Part shown: positions 10,343-23,172 of the stretch, piece after piece
Layout: the number at the start of each line of letters is the position of its first letter
Numbering within the stretch: the first letter of the stretch is position 1
From: Rallus limicola
Taxonomy: Eukaryota > Chordata > Aves > Gruiformes > Rallidae
Assembly (NCBI GenBank): GCA_022605955.1
Contig: JAKCOZ010000014.1
Coordinates: forward strand, 17,800,001-17,864,000
DNA length: 64,000 nucleotides
Direction: 5' to 3'
The notes under the pieces: model-generated
What the model was told of the DNA's origin: nothing
Seen by the model: only the letters and a program-made list of their open reading frames with translations
The model's database searches: none
Program-made: the position numbers and the translations under genes

Positions 10343-12592
10343 TGTTGTGGGTTTGTGTAGCATGGCTTTGGTGGTGGTGGGTGGCTGCAGGGGTGGCTTC
10401 TGCAAGAGGCAGCTACAAGTTTCCCCCAGGTCCAACAGAGCCAATACCAGCCAGCTCAAGGATGGACCCACTGCTCACCAAGGCCGAGCCAATCAGCAAC
10501 GGTCATAGCGCCACTCTGGTAAGATATTTAAGAAGGGAAAAAAAGGCAAGTGGATGTTTTTCGTCACCAGAGAAAGGAGTGAGAAGATCTAAGAAACTTT
10601 GCAGACACTTGCAGTGATGTTATGAAGACCATGGTGAAGCAGGCTGTCTCCCTGCAGCCCATGGAAGATGCTGGGGAGCAGAGATCCCACCTGCAGCCCA
10701 TGGAGGACCCCATGCTGGAGCAGGTGGAGGCACATGAAGGACACTGTGACCCAGTTGGAAGCCCATGCTGGAGCAGATTTCCTGGCAAGACCTGCAGCCT
10801 GTAGAGAAAAGGCCCACATGGGAGCAGGTTTCCTGGTGGGACTTGTGACTCTGCGGGGGACCATGATAGAGCAGTCTGTTCCTGAAGGTTGGCACCCCAT
10901 GGAAGGAAATCATGCTGGGGCAGTTCATGAAGAACTGACACCCCATGGGAAAGGACTCATGTTGGAAAAGTCCATGGAGGACTGTCTCCTGTGGGAGGGA
11001 CCCCACGCTGGAGGAGGGGAAGAGTGTGAGAGGTCCTCCCCCTGAGAAGGAAGGACTGGCAGAGTGTCGTAGTTTTGCGTGGCTAGGTTCTGGTGGAGAA
11101 GGGGGGCTGTAAGAGGTGGCTTCTGCAAGAAGCAGCCAGAAGCATTCTGCAGGCCCGAGAAAGTAAATGCCAGCTGGCTCAAGGCTGGAGTTGTTGACTA
11201 AAGCTGAGCCAATCAGTGATGGTCACAGCACCTCTGGGAATCACATTTAGGAGAAAAAAAATCACAGGCAGCTGCATTTTGCCACTGGAGAAGGCAATGA
11301 GAAGATGTAAGGAGCTGTGCAGACACCAAGGCCAGGGAAGGTTGGGGAGGAAGAACCCCAGGTACGGGAGAGAAAGATGTGCCTGCAGCCCCTGGAGAAT
11401 CCCATGGTGGAGCAAGTGTCCCCCCACAGCCCATGGAAAAGGCCAAGACCCCACCTGCAGCCCGTGGAGAGTCCCCACGCTGGAGCAGGTGGAGACATAC
11501 AGGAAATGCTGTGACCCTGGCTGGAGCAAGTCCCTGCCAGCACTTGCAGCCCACGGAGAGAGACAGAGACAGATCTCCACACTGGAGCAGGTTTGCTGAG
11601 GGGGAAGGCTGGTGACTCAGTGGAGGACCAGGCTGGAGCAGTCTGGGCCTGAGAGATTTATGATTTATGACTACACCCCATAGCTGTGACCCACACGAGG
11701 GCAGCTGGTGAAGAGCTAAAGCCCTGTGGGAAAGGACTCATGGTGGAGAAGTTCATGGAGTTCTGTCTCCTGTGGGTGTGATCCCGCGCTGAAGCAGGGG
11801 AAGGGGGTCAGGAATGCCCCCTTCCCCCACCCAGCTAAGAAGGAAAACAACTGGTGAGGAACTGACTGAAACCCCCATTCCCCGATCCCTGCCCCTCCCT
11901 ACGCCACAATGCGGGTAAGGAGGGAGAGAAATCATGGCTAAAGTGAAGCCTGCTAAGAAGGGAGGGGTGGGGGAAGGTGCTTTAAGGTCTGGCCACACTT
12001 CTCTTTACCCAACTCTGGTGTCACTGGGTGTGCAGGGCAGTGTCATAAATTAGAGTTTTCTTTCCTTTATTCTGTGCTGAGTCTGTTTTGCCCGTGACAC
12101 TGATTGCAGAATGATCACTGATTGCAGAATGACTTATCTCATGGCCATGCCTCTCAATATACGTTTCCTTTCTTGTCCAGCTGGAAAGGGGAGTATTAGA
12201 GCAGCTTTGGTGTGTGTCTGGCCTCCAGCCAGGGCTAAACCACCACACAGAGACAATGTATGATGAACTGACCAAAACCCCTGCTGTGCTGCTTGGGGGG
12301 AGGAATAATGTTGAGTCTGGGAAGAAGGGAGGGATGGGGGGAAATGTCTTAAGATTTGTTTTTATTTCTCATTATCCTACTCTGTTTTGATTGGGTAATA
12401 AATTAGATGCATTTTATTCCGCATTGAGTCTGTTTTGCCCATTAATTGTGGAATGATCTCTCCCTGTCCTTATATGACCTGTAATCTTCTCAATATATAC
12501 TTCATATATTTTATATCCCCTGTCCAACCAAGAAGGGGAGTGATAGCATGGTTTTGGTAGGCATCTAGCCTTGAGACAGGGTGCCCACCACA
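10343..12592 (+). mobile_element. Solo ERV LTR (outer), split by a nested LTR
   Basis: Starts TGTTGTGGGTTTG and ends CCCACCACA, flanked by the perfect 5-bp direct repeat CTCAT (10338-10342 and 12593-12597). Removing the nested LTR and its duplicated CAGAG leaves about 1.06 kb. Sense orientation is set by a CCAATC box (10488) followed by a TATTTAAG TATA-like box (10524). The 5-bp target duplication is usual for class III (ERVL-like) elements. No gag/pol/env is present, so it is a solo LTR. Confidence 0.85.
11065..12248 (+). mobile_element. Solo ERV LTR (inner), nested in a related LTR
   Basis: Starts TGTCGTAGTTTTGC and ends AAACCACCACA, flanked by a perfect 5-bp CAGAG (11060-11064 and 12249-12253). 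It is 1184 bp. It has a CCAATC box (11209) and an A-rich stretch where the outer copy has its TATA-like box. A long imperfect series of 'cagcccatgga'/'ctggagcaggt' phrases makes several overlapping, meaningless ORFs. Confidence 0.88.
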
Positions 12593-12597
12593 CTCAT

Positions 12598-15500
12598 GAA
12601 AATCAGAGTATTAGTAACTACAAGTTAGAAGAGCACCTGTGCATTAATGGAGCCGCCTATCTCAAAACTGAAGTCCAAAGTTCTTCTTTCCCTTTTTCAT
12701 CATGAGACAAGGCTTCTCTGTGAAAATGTATGAATGGGTAGCACAGTGCTACTCCTCCTGCCCCCACTCTCCTCCTTTTCCCAAATGGCAGCATTTGTCA
12801 TGCAGAAAAATAAATTACGTAATGACTCTTAGTCAGCTTAGAAGGATGTGTCAGCAGCAGCCAAGGCACTTTATGAAGAGATTATTACAGTGTAGCACAG
12901 GTAAAACTGAAACTTAAATGAAGAAAAATGATTCCCCATATCCTTGTAGTAGGTGTTGCAAGACAGGTGCCCAATGGGTCCTGCTAACAGATCTGTAACT
13001 TTCCTTTGACTTTCTAGGAGGAGTCTGTGGCCAGGCAAAACTACAGCAGAATGTGCACAGATACCAAAGACATCTTTGGGATCAAACATAAAACTGTGGT
13101 TTTCTTGGGTTTCTAAGGAAGTTGAAGGAAAAGATGGAAGAGTAATCTATGTGCTGTATGTAAGGCTCAAAGCTGATAGCTTCCCTCTAACAAACCTTTT
13201 CATGTGGTAGTGACCACAGGTTTTCTTTCCAGGATGTAACTGGGGAAAGAGAGTCCCAAAACTAAACCCTGTTTTGGAAACCTCTTCCTCTTTTATAACA
13301 GCTGAACATTAGAAACATCTGTGCATAATCACTTGCCTTCCAACTGATGAGTTTTTTCATTCATGCCAAACTTTCAAGAAAAATCTGTTCTGGGCTGGGA
13401 GTAAAAGGCTTAATTTTCTGTGGATCCTCAGGATCCAATTGTTTCCATTCCCTAACAAAGCCAGAAATACAATCTTGCAAAAATTCTGAGCTTTTCTGCA
13501 ATCCAATAGAGTCAGTCTATGTGTCTACAAGACAATAGATGTTCTTACCTAAGTAAATGTACAGTAAAAGAGTAACATATTCAGTGAAAAGAAGAACTCT
13601 GAGAAACTTGAGACAGCTATTAAATGTCTCCCTCCAAGTCATGACTACATGTGTAAGAAGACTCTTCTCCTCTGTAGGCCAAGTCCTGCGCTAGGATCTC
13701 TGTTCAGGTTTTCTTTTCAGCGCGTCTGCTTAAACCACTTCAGGTAAAACACTGAATTCAACATAATAACTGTTCAAATGACTGTTGTAGTCGCAGTCAT
13801 TCTGGTGATGAACCTGAGTGTGAAAAAGAAGGGTAACAGTCTGGAGTGGAGATTGCCATCATATCCCACAGGACCCTGTCATGTTATTGCTGTAAGGGTC
13901 TCCACACAGAGAAGTTCAAGCCCGCTGCTCTGCCATTGTCAACTGATCTTGGCAAACAACAGTGCAATTCTGCCACGAAAACAAGTGTTACTATAGTTGC
14001 CTGATATACTGCCGAAAAAAGAAACCCCAAAACAAGCAAAACAAAACAAGTTCTTAGACTACTGTAACTTTTTTGCTTAGTACCCAAGTGGCAAGTCTCA
14101 TTTACCCGACTAGAGGAGCTCACCTCTCCTCCTGTGCGAGAATGGTACAACTCTAGAGCAGTGCAGTAGTGATGAATTTCGTTCATGTAAAACCTCATTA
14201 ACAAAAATTGCAAGCCAGACCGTGACTGATGTATAAGAGGTATGGAGCACAGGCTGTGATGGCTCAGAGACATAACATTAAAAAGAAAAAACAGTCCCAA
14301 AGAACATACCCCTTCATAACATGACAATGAAACAACACCTTTAAAAGATCAAATAATACAAAGAAACCGTGTGATAGGACAGTGATAAAGAGCATTGGCA
14401 TCTGATAAAGCAAGATGTGGCTTAGATTTGGAGAGGTTAGATTAAGTTTTAAGGATTTCATATCTAATCAGTTTATATCCTTAGTAGAATACATTTTCAA
14501 GCTCCTGATTTTCTGGGACAGCTTCAAACCCAAGACCCAGTAAGTTTCTAGCACCAATTCTCTACTCTCGCATTTGGCCTTATCCTGAGTTTTAAGCTAG
14601 TTACAAGACCAAATAGTTCTTAAAGATACCATTTTTACTCGAATGGTAGCTCTGCCACCACTGTTACTAGGCACATATAGCTCCCTACCAAGTGAATCTG
14701 TATCTACATGTACATATATTCGCATGTAAAAAAGGAAAAAAAGAAGTCATCTACTCACTGATTTCTAGAGCTTGTTTTGCCTGACGGTGTCTTCGTGTTC
14801 TTTGTGAACAAACAGGGACTTAAAGCCTATATCTGAAAATAGGAAATAACACTTCCTGTGTGATCTATTGCAAAACATTATTACAAGAATCAAGGGTATG
14901 GTTCTTCTTTTCAGAAAAAAAAAAAACAGTTTCCAGGTTGAGTTCACAACTCAGTGATGAAGACTTTATGGGCATCTACATGTTCAGCTACTGCCGGAAC
15001 TGGAGCAGTCGGTATCTGAGCTACTGCAGCTCTCTGTGGGGCTAAGACTGGGTGCTTAAATCAATAAGATCCTCTTCTCAGAACAATAAGTATTTCTAGC
15101 TGCTCTAGACACTTCTGCAGCTCAACAGAAGGTCGGGTGAAATACTTAGCATGCAGAGTGTGTGCTTTCAAAATTAAATTCAGGTATCAAAATGTCTGTT
15201 GAAACAACCCCACTGAAGTATTATTCATGTTCATTGTCACTGCCTAACTTCTACATAATTTCTACATGGTTCTCCTTCTCATCATCCCTAGTGAAAAAAA
15301 AAGAATCTGTAAGCAAAATTAGGATACGTTTATACTATGCAAAACAATGTCACGTTAGAAAACATCACACCTGTCTTTGGTGCATATTGTGAAGAGAGAC
15401 AAGTCAAGGTCCAGACATTTCAGCGCTAATTAAGTCAGCTGGTAGAACTACCTTCCTTCCAGTTAGGGGACCAGCTCACGCAGCCTACACCACACCGCAC

Positions 15501-16777
15501 TGTACGGTGCACACCCCCTCCGTGAGCATCTACTGCAGTTTTTGCAGAGACATTTCTAATGATCTTGAACTTCTAATAGTACGCTGTGTGAGACAAGCTG
15601 GAACCTGCAGTTCATTGCCTTTTTGATGTGGTGACATCGAACGATTGAAAGCAATAGAAAGAGATTAAAATGACAGAAAGCGGTTAAAATACATTTTTGC
15701 TTCAAAGGCAGTAAGCACAGCTGGGTGCACAGCCCAGTGTCGCGTGTTCATGGCTTTTCAGCTTTGCGGTCACTTGGCAGCAGATGTTGACCATGTTCTC
15801 CAAGACTGCAGCATGGTTTCCTGCAGGATTCCTGAAAAGCGGCAAGGCAGGCTTGTGCTACAATTATGGCTGGATTTTGTAATCTCCTAGAAAATCTTAC
15901 GTGGAGTTTCAGTAAAAATGATGATAGATAACCTGACCACATGTGGTCCAGAGATTATAAAAGTGTCTAGCAGAGCTGTTTCAGAAGAAGCACCTAAGCA
16001 AAGCATTAGGAAGGGAGGTCTCTGTCATAGCTAAAGAGATCATAAACATTTCCTGTTGGTCTGGAGGGGCTATGCATATTTTGGTGTAAGTATAGACTGC
16101 AAACCACTGAAAACCTTCAAACCTGAGCAGAAAGGGCCTTCTCTTCAGGGGCACGGTAGACAACAGGGAGACACAAGCCAAATTTTCTTTTCTGTGCCAT
16201 CTCCCTCAGTTGCTGCCTGAATTTGGAAAAGTTGGGTTTTACCACTTGTGACATTTCTTCCCACTCAATGCACAGGCTGCTGGCTCAGCAGTTTTGTTTG
16301 CCAGCTTGATCTTTTGTGAACTACCATTCCTGGTAAAGGAATGTTTGGCTTGTAGGATTAAACACACCACCTAAGTCTTCCTTCTGCCTTTTTCAAGAAC
16401 TTTCTGCAGTCACCAAGCTCCTCTTTTTTGCCTACTCTATCAGTTTGCCCAAGCAAACAGCAATTACAGCTGAAACTATCAGAGCCAACCTGTAAGGAAT
16501 GGCAAAAGAAGGGGAAAAAGATCCAGCTATAGGGCAAAGAGCCTATGCAGATAAAAAATGTATGCAAACCTGCAAGCATCCATATATTGATAGAACTGCT
16601 AAAATTTCAGGTCTGTCAGTAATGGATAATTTGTTGTTTTCATTACGTCTCTTAGTCAGACCAGTCCTGGGAAAGATCACAGAAGAAGTCATCCTAGGAA
16701 GGCCTACGTACTAGTTTCACAATCCGTGAGGTAAGCAGCGATCCCGGGTATTATGGATCCTTGTGACGGAGAATGAG
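12598..16777. other. Intergenic, no gene seen
   Basis: AT-rich, unique-looking sequence. Short ORFs only, with no family resemblance. No transposon recognised. Confidence 0.45.
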
Positions 16778-16798
16778 TGACTCATGACTCGTGACTCA
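16778..16798. promoter_or_regulatory. Triple AP-1-like heptamer
   Basis: Three head-to-tail heptamers, TGACTCA / TGACTCG / TGACTCA. The outer two match the AP-1 consensus TGA(C/G)TCA exactly. There is no spacer between units. Function is inferred from the motif only. It is far from either gene. Confidence 0.35.
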
Positions 16799-17644
16799 AT
16801 ACTCACTTGAGAAGGAAAGCAGAGTTTTACACACATTGGTTTGACAGATTTTTAATTCTTTCTGCCTCCAGTCCGGGTGCTTGTATTGAAGACAAGGAGA
16901 CAGTAGTTTTTGGTTGCCTGAGCTCCAACTGCTGACTTTTGAAAATCAGGGACAGTTTCTTCCCAAAATAGTAATGTAGATACTTGGAAACTACTTCAGA
17001 AAGTTTGATTGAGATTAAAACAAAGCCAAAAAAAGAGAAAGATTCAACAGAAAATAACTATCTTCTATTTGACACATAATTATAGAGAATGGGGCCTGTT
17101 GGAAAGGACAGAGCCACCCAAAAACCCCTTTTCCAGGAATGTTGTGACTCTGAAGAAATCTGGGGAAAAGGACTGTAGAATTCACTGGTCTAGAAAGCAT
17201 GACCTGTGAGAAGTGATTGGGAAGGATGTCTGTAGAGTTTTCCCAGACTAACTTTCTATTAATTTGTTCTTAGCATCTTTCCTGTAAGGCTTCAGTGAAC
17301 TGTATAAACAATGACTAATCCAAAGCACTACCTAGGAGATTGAAGCAGGGGAAGCAGTGGAAGAGAAGCCTCCCAAAGTTAGAGACATAGACCGGTGAAG
17401 ATTGCTTGCCTTATAAATTTAGAGAGCTCGTTAGATTGTCCATCTATAAAATTAGAAAGAGCAAGAAGAGAGGAAAAGAGTACATAAGCTTCATCATGTT
17501 CATCAATTGGATTCTATAAACAGGGAAATACTGCTTGGTTGTACCAAAGCCAAGAACCAAAAAAACCAGAACATTTCTGCAACAAAACTATCTTACTTCA
17601 GCTGGGGCTTTTTACAAGCTGTCACAACACTACCACTGAGACAC
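16799..17644. other. Intergenic, no feature seen
   Basis: No coding or repeat signature recognised before the CR1 fragment begins. Confidence 0.4.
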
Positions 17645-18321
17645 TGAAACCAGCCCTGAGGAGAAGGACTTGGGGGTACTGGTTGATGAAAAGCTCAAGA
17701 TGAGCTTTTTTTTGCAGTCCAAAAAACCAGTGTGACCAGCCGGTCAAGGGAGGTGATTCTGCCCCACTGCTATGCTCTGATGAGACCTCATCCAGAGTAC
17801 TGTGTCCAGCTCTACCCCTCTCCACTCCCCCCCAGTATAACAAGGACATGGACCTGTTGGAACAAGTTCAGAGGAAGGCCACCCAGATGATCAGAGGGCT
17901 GGAGAACCTCTCCTGTGCAGACAGGCTGAGAGAGTTGGGCTTGTTCAGCCTGGAGAATAGGGTCTAGGGGGACCTTATTGGAGCCTTCCAGTACCTGAAG
18001 GGGGCCTACAGGAAAGCTAGAGAGGGGCTCTTTATCAGGGACTGGAGTAAAAGGACAAGGGGCAATATCTTTAATGGGTAGATTTATATTAGATACTAGG
18101 AAAAAAATCTTCTGTGTGAGTGTGGTGAGGCACTGTCACAGGCTTCCCAGAGAAGCTGTGGCTGCCCTCTCCCCAGCAGTGTACAAGGCCAGGTTGGATG
18201 GGGCTTTGGGCAACCTGGTCTAGTGGAGGGTGTCCCTACCCATGGCAGGGAGAGTTGGAACTAGGTCATCTTTGAGGTCCCTTCCAACACAAGCCAGTCT
18301 GTGAATCTATGATTCTATGGT
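17645..18321 (+). mobile_element. CR1 LINE, 5'-truncated, sense
   Basis: It runs from the 'gaccaaccctgaggagaaggac' type block through the ORF2 C-terminus to the CR1 3' end with the TTCTATGG-type tail. Several frameshifts and a stop show that it is an old copy. Confidence 0.9.
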
Positions 18322-19565
18322 AAGGGAACAAAACCATGATGTAGTTAATCAAGTGCTGAATGTAAAAGAGAACTAGTTTCTTCTGAGGATAATACTGTTG
18401 CCTTAAATTTAGGGTGTTATGTGAATACTGAAGTCAAGACACTCGGGGCACTGATATAATTTTCTTAATTTCTTGAAGAAGTCTCTTTTGTCTTCTTGTG
18501 TAGGGAAAGGGAGAACTGGGAACACATCACCATCATGGTCAGATGGGCATGTGGTAAATTCGGTTGTGCACAAAGAGGAGCACACAGGAGAACTTTGCAG
18601 ACTCTCTTAGAAGGTAATTCATTCCAGACTCCTTCAACCTCAATGTTGTAGGAATCCTCTCTTCTACCCTTAGCCAGTAACTGGCTAGCTAGTGTAAGGG
18701 CTCCCTCTATAGTCAAAGGTTAGAGGAAAGTATTCGCAGAGAGCAACTGCATCTGTCTTTAGGTACTACACTTTAGGTCAGGATGAATCACCATACGTGG
18801 GGGGGCTCTCTAGCAATAGAAAGAGCCAAGACAATGAATTCAGACTAGACAGCTAGCCTGGACATTGATAAAAATTAGTTATAGCCTAATCAAATGTTTT
18901 AGTTAACCCAAACAAAATCTTCAGGGCTCTTAGTGACAAGAAACTATTCTTTGTTTTGGAAAAAGATCAAGCCAAATATTTTTTTTTGCTGTGTTTTTGA
19001 GGGTTGAGGTAGTTTTCAGCAAGTAAGCCTGATAATGCTGTCTACATGCTCTGCTTAAGAGAAAGACACCTATGCAGGTGTTCTAAAAGGGCACTGTGTT
19101 TTAGAAGAGGTAGTAGGATGCATAAAAGGAAAACACAGTTTCTACTGATGGCATATGCAAGTTGCATCAGCAGCTGCTCAGGTATCATAGTACTTCCTCA
19201 CAGCTTTGGGGAACTTCATAGAGCCTCAGAGAAGTAAGGCTTGACAACTGAGCTGTAAGTAAACTGGGACTTGAACATAGTCTTAAGACATTGCTCACAG
19301 AACTATACAAGGAAATATCAGTGCAAACTGCTCTTCATGTTAACCTCATGAGTGCACACCTCATGCTGCTTCATTCAGTTTGCAGGAACCATCCTTCCAG
19401 CTGGTTATTCAGGGTTCCTTTTACTGCACTTCACTACCTATGCAGGACCAGGCCCTCTTTCATGTACCTTACCCAGGCCCATCTTGTACAGCAGAGCTTT
19501 GTTTGTGTCTGTCATTCTGTTTGGGTAATATCTGTGTGCTTCACAGATGCTACAGGATTTGCCTT
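18322..19565. other. Intergenic, no feature seen
   Basis: No transposon or gene recognised. ORFs are short and unlike known families. Confidence 0.4.
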
Positions 19566-19790
19566 TGTCGTGGTTTTGCCCCAGCTGAGACCCGGGCACC
19601 ACGCAGCCGCTTGTTTTTTAAGGGGGGGTGGAGGGGAGGTGGTGTATCAACAACTGAAAAGTCTGTGATCACTTGTCAATAGCTAGAAACATCCGTGTGT
19701 TATCATCACTGGTCCCACCCTAACTCCCAAACATGGCATTCTATCCGCTGCTAGAAAGAAATTAACTCTATCCTAGCCAAAACCAGGACA
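19566..19790 (-). mobile_element. Short solo LTR, antisense, internally deleted
   Basis: On the minus strand it starts TGTCCTGGTTTTGGCTAGG and ends GCAAAACCACGACA. The near-match GCCTT (19561-19565) / GTCTT (19791-19795) may be its target duplication with one change. Its start resembles the LTR at 28412 but it is only 225 bp, so an internal deletion is likely. Confidence 0.75.
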
Positions 19791-22738
19791 GTCTTCTCAC
19801 CACATTTATGAGATGAATCAATAGTTATCTCAATTTAGCAATGAGGAAGCTGAAGTGCAAATTATGAGTAACACTCTCAAGTATCTGTTAATTTGGGGAG
19901 CCTGTTTTGTGAACTGTCTTCCTCCAAAGTAAAGTATTATGCTGGGGCACAGTTCCTATCTGTTGTAGCTGCTCATTCCCGGTCTTCACACTGGGCAATG
20001 GAACTTGAGGAATACAATCTCAGAGGCCATCTATGAAAAGTTTGAGTAGAAAGGGAAGGTGCTTAATTTGTGTGCTAGTAGTAGACACAGGTAAGTAGGA
20101 TAAATTCAGACCTAAATGCTTAAATCTTTTGGTGGAACTTATGCCTGGCCTGCGACAAGCTTGCAGATTCCAGTAGTGTTTGTGGCATAGGACTTGCCAT
20201 CTCTGATGCCTATCAGTCTTTCCCAATTTTGCTTCCCAGGTATCTGTGGGCTTGCTCAATCAAACTGAATCCAGAAGACACAACCAGCCCCAGATACTCT
20301 TCTCAGAGGCTGGTCTCACACTCCTGTGTGCCTGTCTGGTGGAGCCTGCTTTATTTCTGAGAAAACTCCCCGTGGAGAGTCCAGCAGTCTGAAGCCAGCT
20401 TAGTAGCCATGAGACACCAACTTATGGACATACTGAATCCAACCATAATCATCTTCCAACAGGTTTTATTTACAGGATGGAGACGCCATTTCCTTAGTAA
20501 CTTCAAAATGCACAAAAACACCGGGCTTTAGGTAAGTCAGCAAAACCTCCTTTCCCACAGTCCGCAGCAAACTAACCACACCACAGAGCCCGTGTTACCA
20601 CAGACAAGTGTGCTCTTCTCCATCCAGAGCAAATGAGGATCACTGTGGTATCTTCTGCACTACGGTGTGGTAAATTTTATGGCGTTCTTTCTCTTCCCCC
20701 CCACACCCTCCCCCCCAAAAAAGGCAGTGCTAATTGCTGTCTCATAATGGGAGTGGAAGAGCTAGCTGACAGCTTTGTCCATAAGTCAGGTATTTTCCCT
20801 CTGCTCTGTCAGTTGAAAGGCTGTGCATAGGCTGTTTGTGCAAAACAGTGTTAGCAACTGCGACGTGAAGCCAAGTCCACCTGTATTTGTGACTCTTTCA
20901 GATCACATTGCAATAGTTGCTTTAGGCTGGTATTTTTAGCACATGCAAACTAGTTTGCCGTTCTTCTTGGAAAAGATTATGTAAGTGCTAAGATGAAAGC
21001 AAGCCACAAATAAGTGATAAAAATAAGTTCTAACTGAAAAGCCATCTGAGCAAGAGAATTCAAAGGAAAGATGGTATTTCTCTACTAAAGTATGCTAGCA
21101 TAAAGTCCTCCGTAAGGTGAACCTTAGGAAAAAAAAATGTATTTGCGTTGCTTGAAGTGCATTTGGATCCACCTGAAATCTCAAATCAAACTACCACTGG
21201 GAATTAACAACGTACACCAATGCTCCATTTTACAATACTCTGTCAAGTCACAAATTATTTTCAATATAATTAGCACTTGTCCTGGGACAGTGAAGAAGTT
21301 TATTGTCTGTTACTGGTTTTCGCTGACAAGGGGTCATCTCTTATCTCCTAGTTGTCCACATGTTAAATGCATTTAAAATGAAATACTTACACAGTGCTCA
21401 TCACTAACACCTCCAACTTCCCTCCCTCTGCTCATTTCATTGAAAAGACTGTGGGCTAAGTCTAAATCCCACAAGCCTGTGGGTGATTTTTCCCCTGAAA
21501 TCAGCGAGTCTCTACTGGGACATAGCCTAACATTGCTTCTGCCTGAGAAAAAGACCTAGAAAAATTAGGGCCAAAGGATCTGGACATCAGCCACAACCTG
21601 GAAAAACTATCAGAAAGCTGTGACAAGGGAAAACACAATTTACCAGTTAGCTTGAGAATGAGTGTGGAGAAGATCACAATAGCTCATTAGGAGGGGAGAC
21701 AGACTGAGTAGCTGACATTGCAATGCATTGGAATGGATAAGAGAGGATGCCTTATGATCTTCTCCAGCTCAAGAGAAGGAAAGGAACTGCTGACTGAGAT
21801 AGAGAGAAGGAGGTTGGGTGTGGAAGTCATTTAAGGGTGACCAGAGTTTCAACAGACCTCTTGAGATTTTCAGGTTCTTGAAGAAAGTTGAAGTTAGGCA
21901 GGCTTAAGAACTTAGTGATGTTATGCGGTCATTTCAGCAGAAAATTGTAAACCACAGAAAGTTTTGTATCTCACTTCTGGGTTAATTTATTAATGTGTTT
22001 GGGGCTTGCATTGGATAATGTACTTGGGTTATAATGTATTAACCCACACAAGGTGTCAGAAAGACCATGTGAGGTGAGCTTCTGTAGCCAAGATTCTAAG
22101 GTAAGGTTTGCAAGTAGTTACAGTGTGTGGCCACAAATGAGCAACATCATTGATTTTGGCTGATCCAACTCTTCTTTATCTTAAATAAGAAGATACTAAG
22201 TAGTTCTTCCCTGTATCTTTTTAACACCAATGTGAAGCCCTCGAAAACGTTATACAAATCCCACTGACTGTTGCATCTTGCCTCTCTGAATTCAGCAGTG
22301 GATCTCAAATGTTTGAGTGAACCTGGCTTTAAATTGGTTATTTTATACAGACCTCTGAAATCTCAAGCTTTCAGGGTGAGAAACATTCACTCTCATACCT
22401 GTTTTGGGTTTCCCCAAAGTGGTGCCGTATCTTTTAATTTGCAGTGCCACAACCCATCCTGTCTCAGCGCTCCCTAGTTGGCCTCGTTTGTGGTGCAAGT
22501 TCAACGCTCTCAATTCTGTTATGGGCAAAACAGAAACACCTCATACGTAAACCCAAGAATTTATTGTTAGTGCAACTGAACTTTTAGCACAGTAATCCGA
22601 CAACCCTTATCAGTATAGATATAATTATCTCAGAAAAAGGAGAAAAAAATAAAAGACATTAATACATCTGGGCAGAAACCTCTTAATAACAATGACAACA
22701 ATATTAATAGTTACCTTTGTTGTATACACACTTCTTAG
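19791..22738. other. Intergenic, no gene seen
   Basis: No coding exon or transposon recognised. It contains short C-rich runs near 20696-20716. Confidence 0.4.
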
Positions 22739-22790
22739 AATCATAGAAAATACAAGAGTTGGAAGGGACCCGTAAGGATCAAGTCCAATT
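22739..22790 (-). mobile_element. Very short CR1 3'-end fragment, antisense
   Basis: On the minus strand it reads as the CR1 tail region (gggtcccttccaactc... then ATTCT). Only about 50 bp remain. Confidence 0.65.
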
Positions 22791-22830
22791 CTATATGTAA
22801 AAGTATGAGTTAATACCTTTTCTAAGGGTA

Positions 22831-22880
22831 ATGCTTTTTCTCTTCCATTACTCCTCCGAGTAATGGAAGAGAAAAAGCAT
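22831..22880. repeat. Perfect 23-bp inverted repeat with 4-nt loop
   Basis: Arms 22831-22853 and 22858-22880 are exact reverse complements around the spacer CTCC. The right arm abuts the 5' end of a CR1 insertion. Its perfection, compared with the decayed surroundings, suggests a single template-switch event. Confidence 0.93.
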
Positions 22881-23172
22881 CTTCTCCCGTGTAGACAGTG
22901 ACAGAACTAGAGGGAATGGTGTCAAGCTGCGCCAGGGGAGATTCAGGCTGGACATTAGGAAGCACTACTTCTCAGAAAGGGTAGTCAGGCACTGGAATGC
23001 ACTGCCCAGGGAGGTGGTGGAGTCACCAACCCTGGGGGTGTTCAAGGAGAGACTGGATGTTGTATTGAGGGACATGGTTTAGTGGGAGCTGGTAGCAATA
23101 GGTGAATGGTTGGACTGGATGATCTTTTAGGTCTTTTCCAACCTTGATAATTCTGTGATTCTGTGATTCTGA
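22881..23172 (+). mobile_element. CR1 LINE 3' fragment, sense
   Basis: It carries the CR1 ORF2 end ('ggctggacattaggaagcac', 'ctgcccagggaggtggtgga') and a 3' tail of repeated ATTCTGTG. It is 5'-truncated at the inverted repeat. Confidence 0.9.

Noticed and set aside
10177..11580. Cluster of overlapping 100-146-codon ORFs on both strands
   Set aside because: They arise from the nested LTRs, whose repeated phrases supply ATGs and suppress stops in several frames. No protein family is seen.
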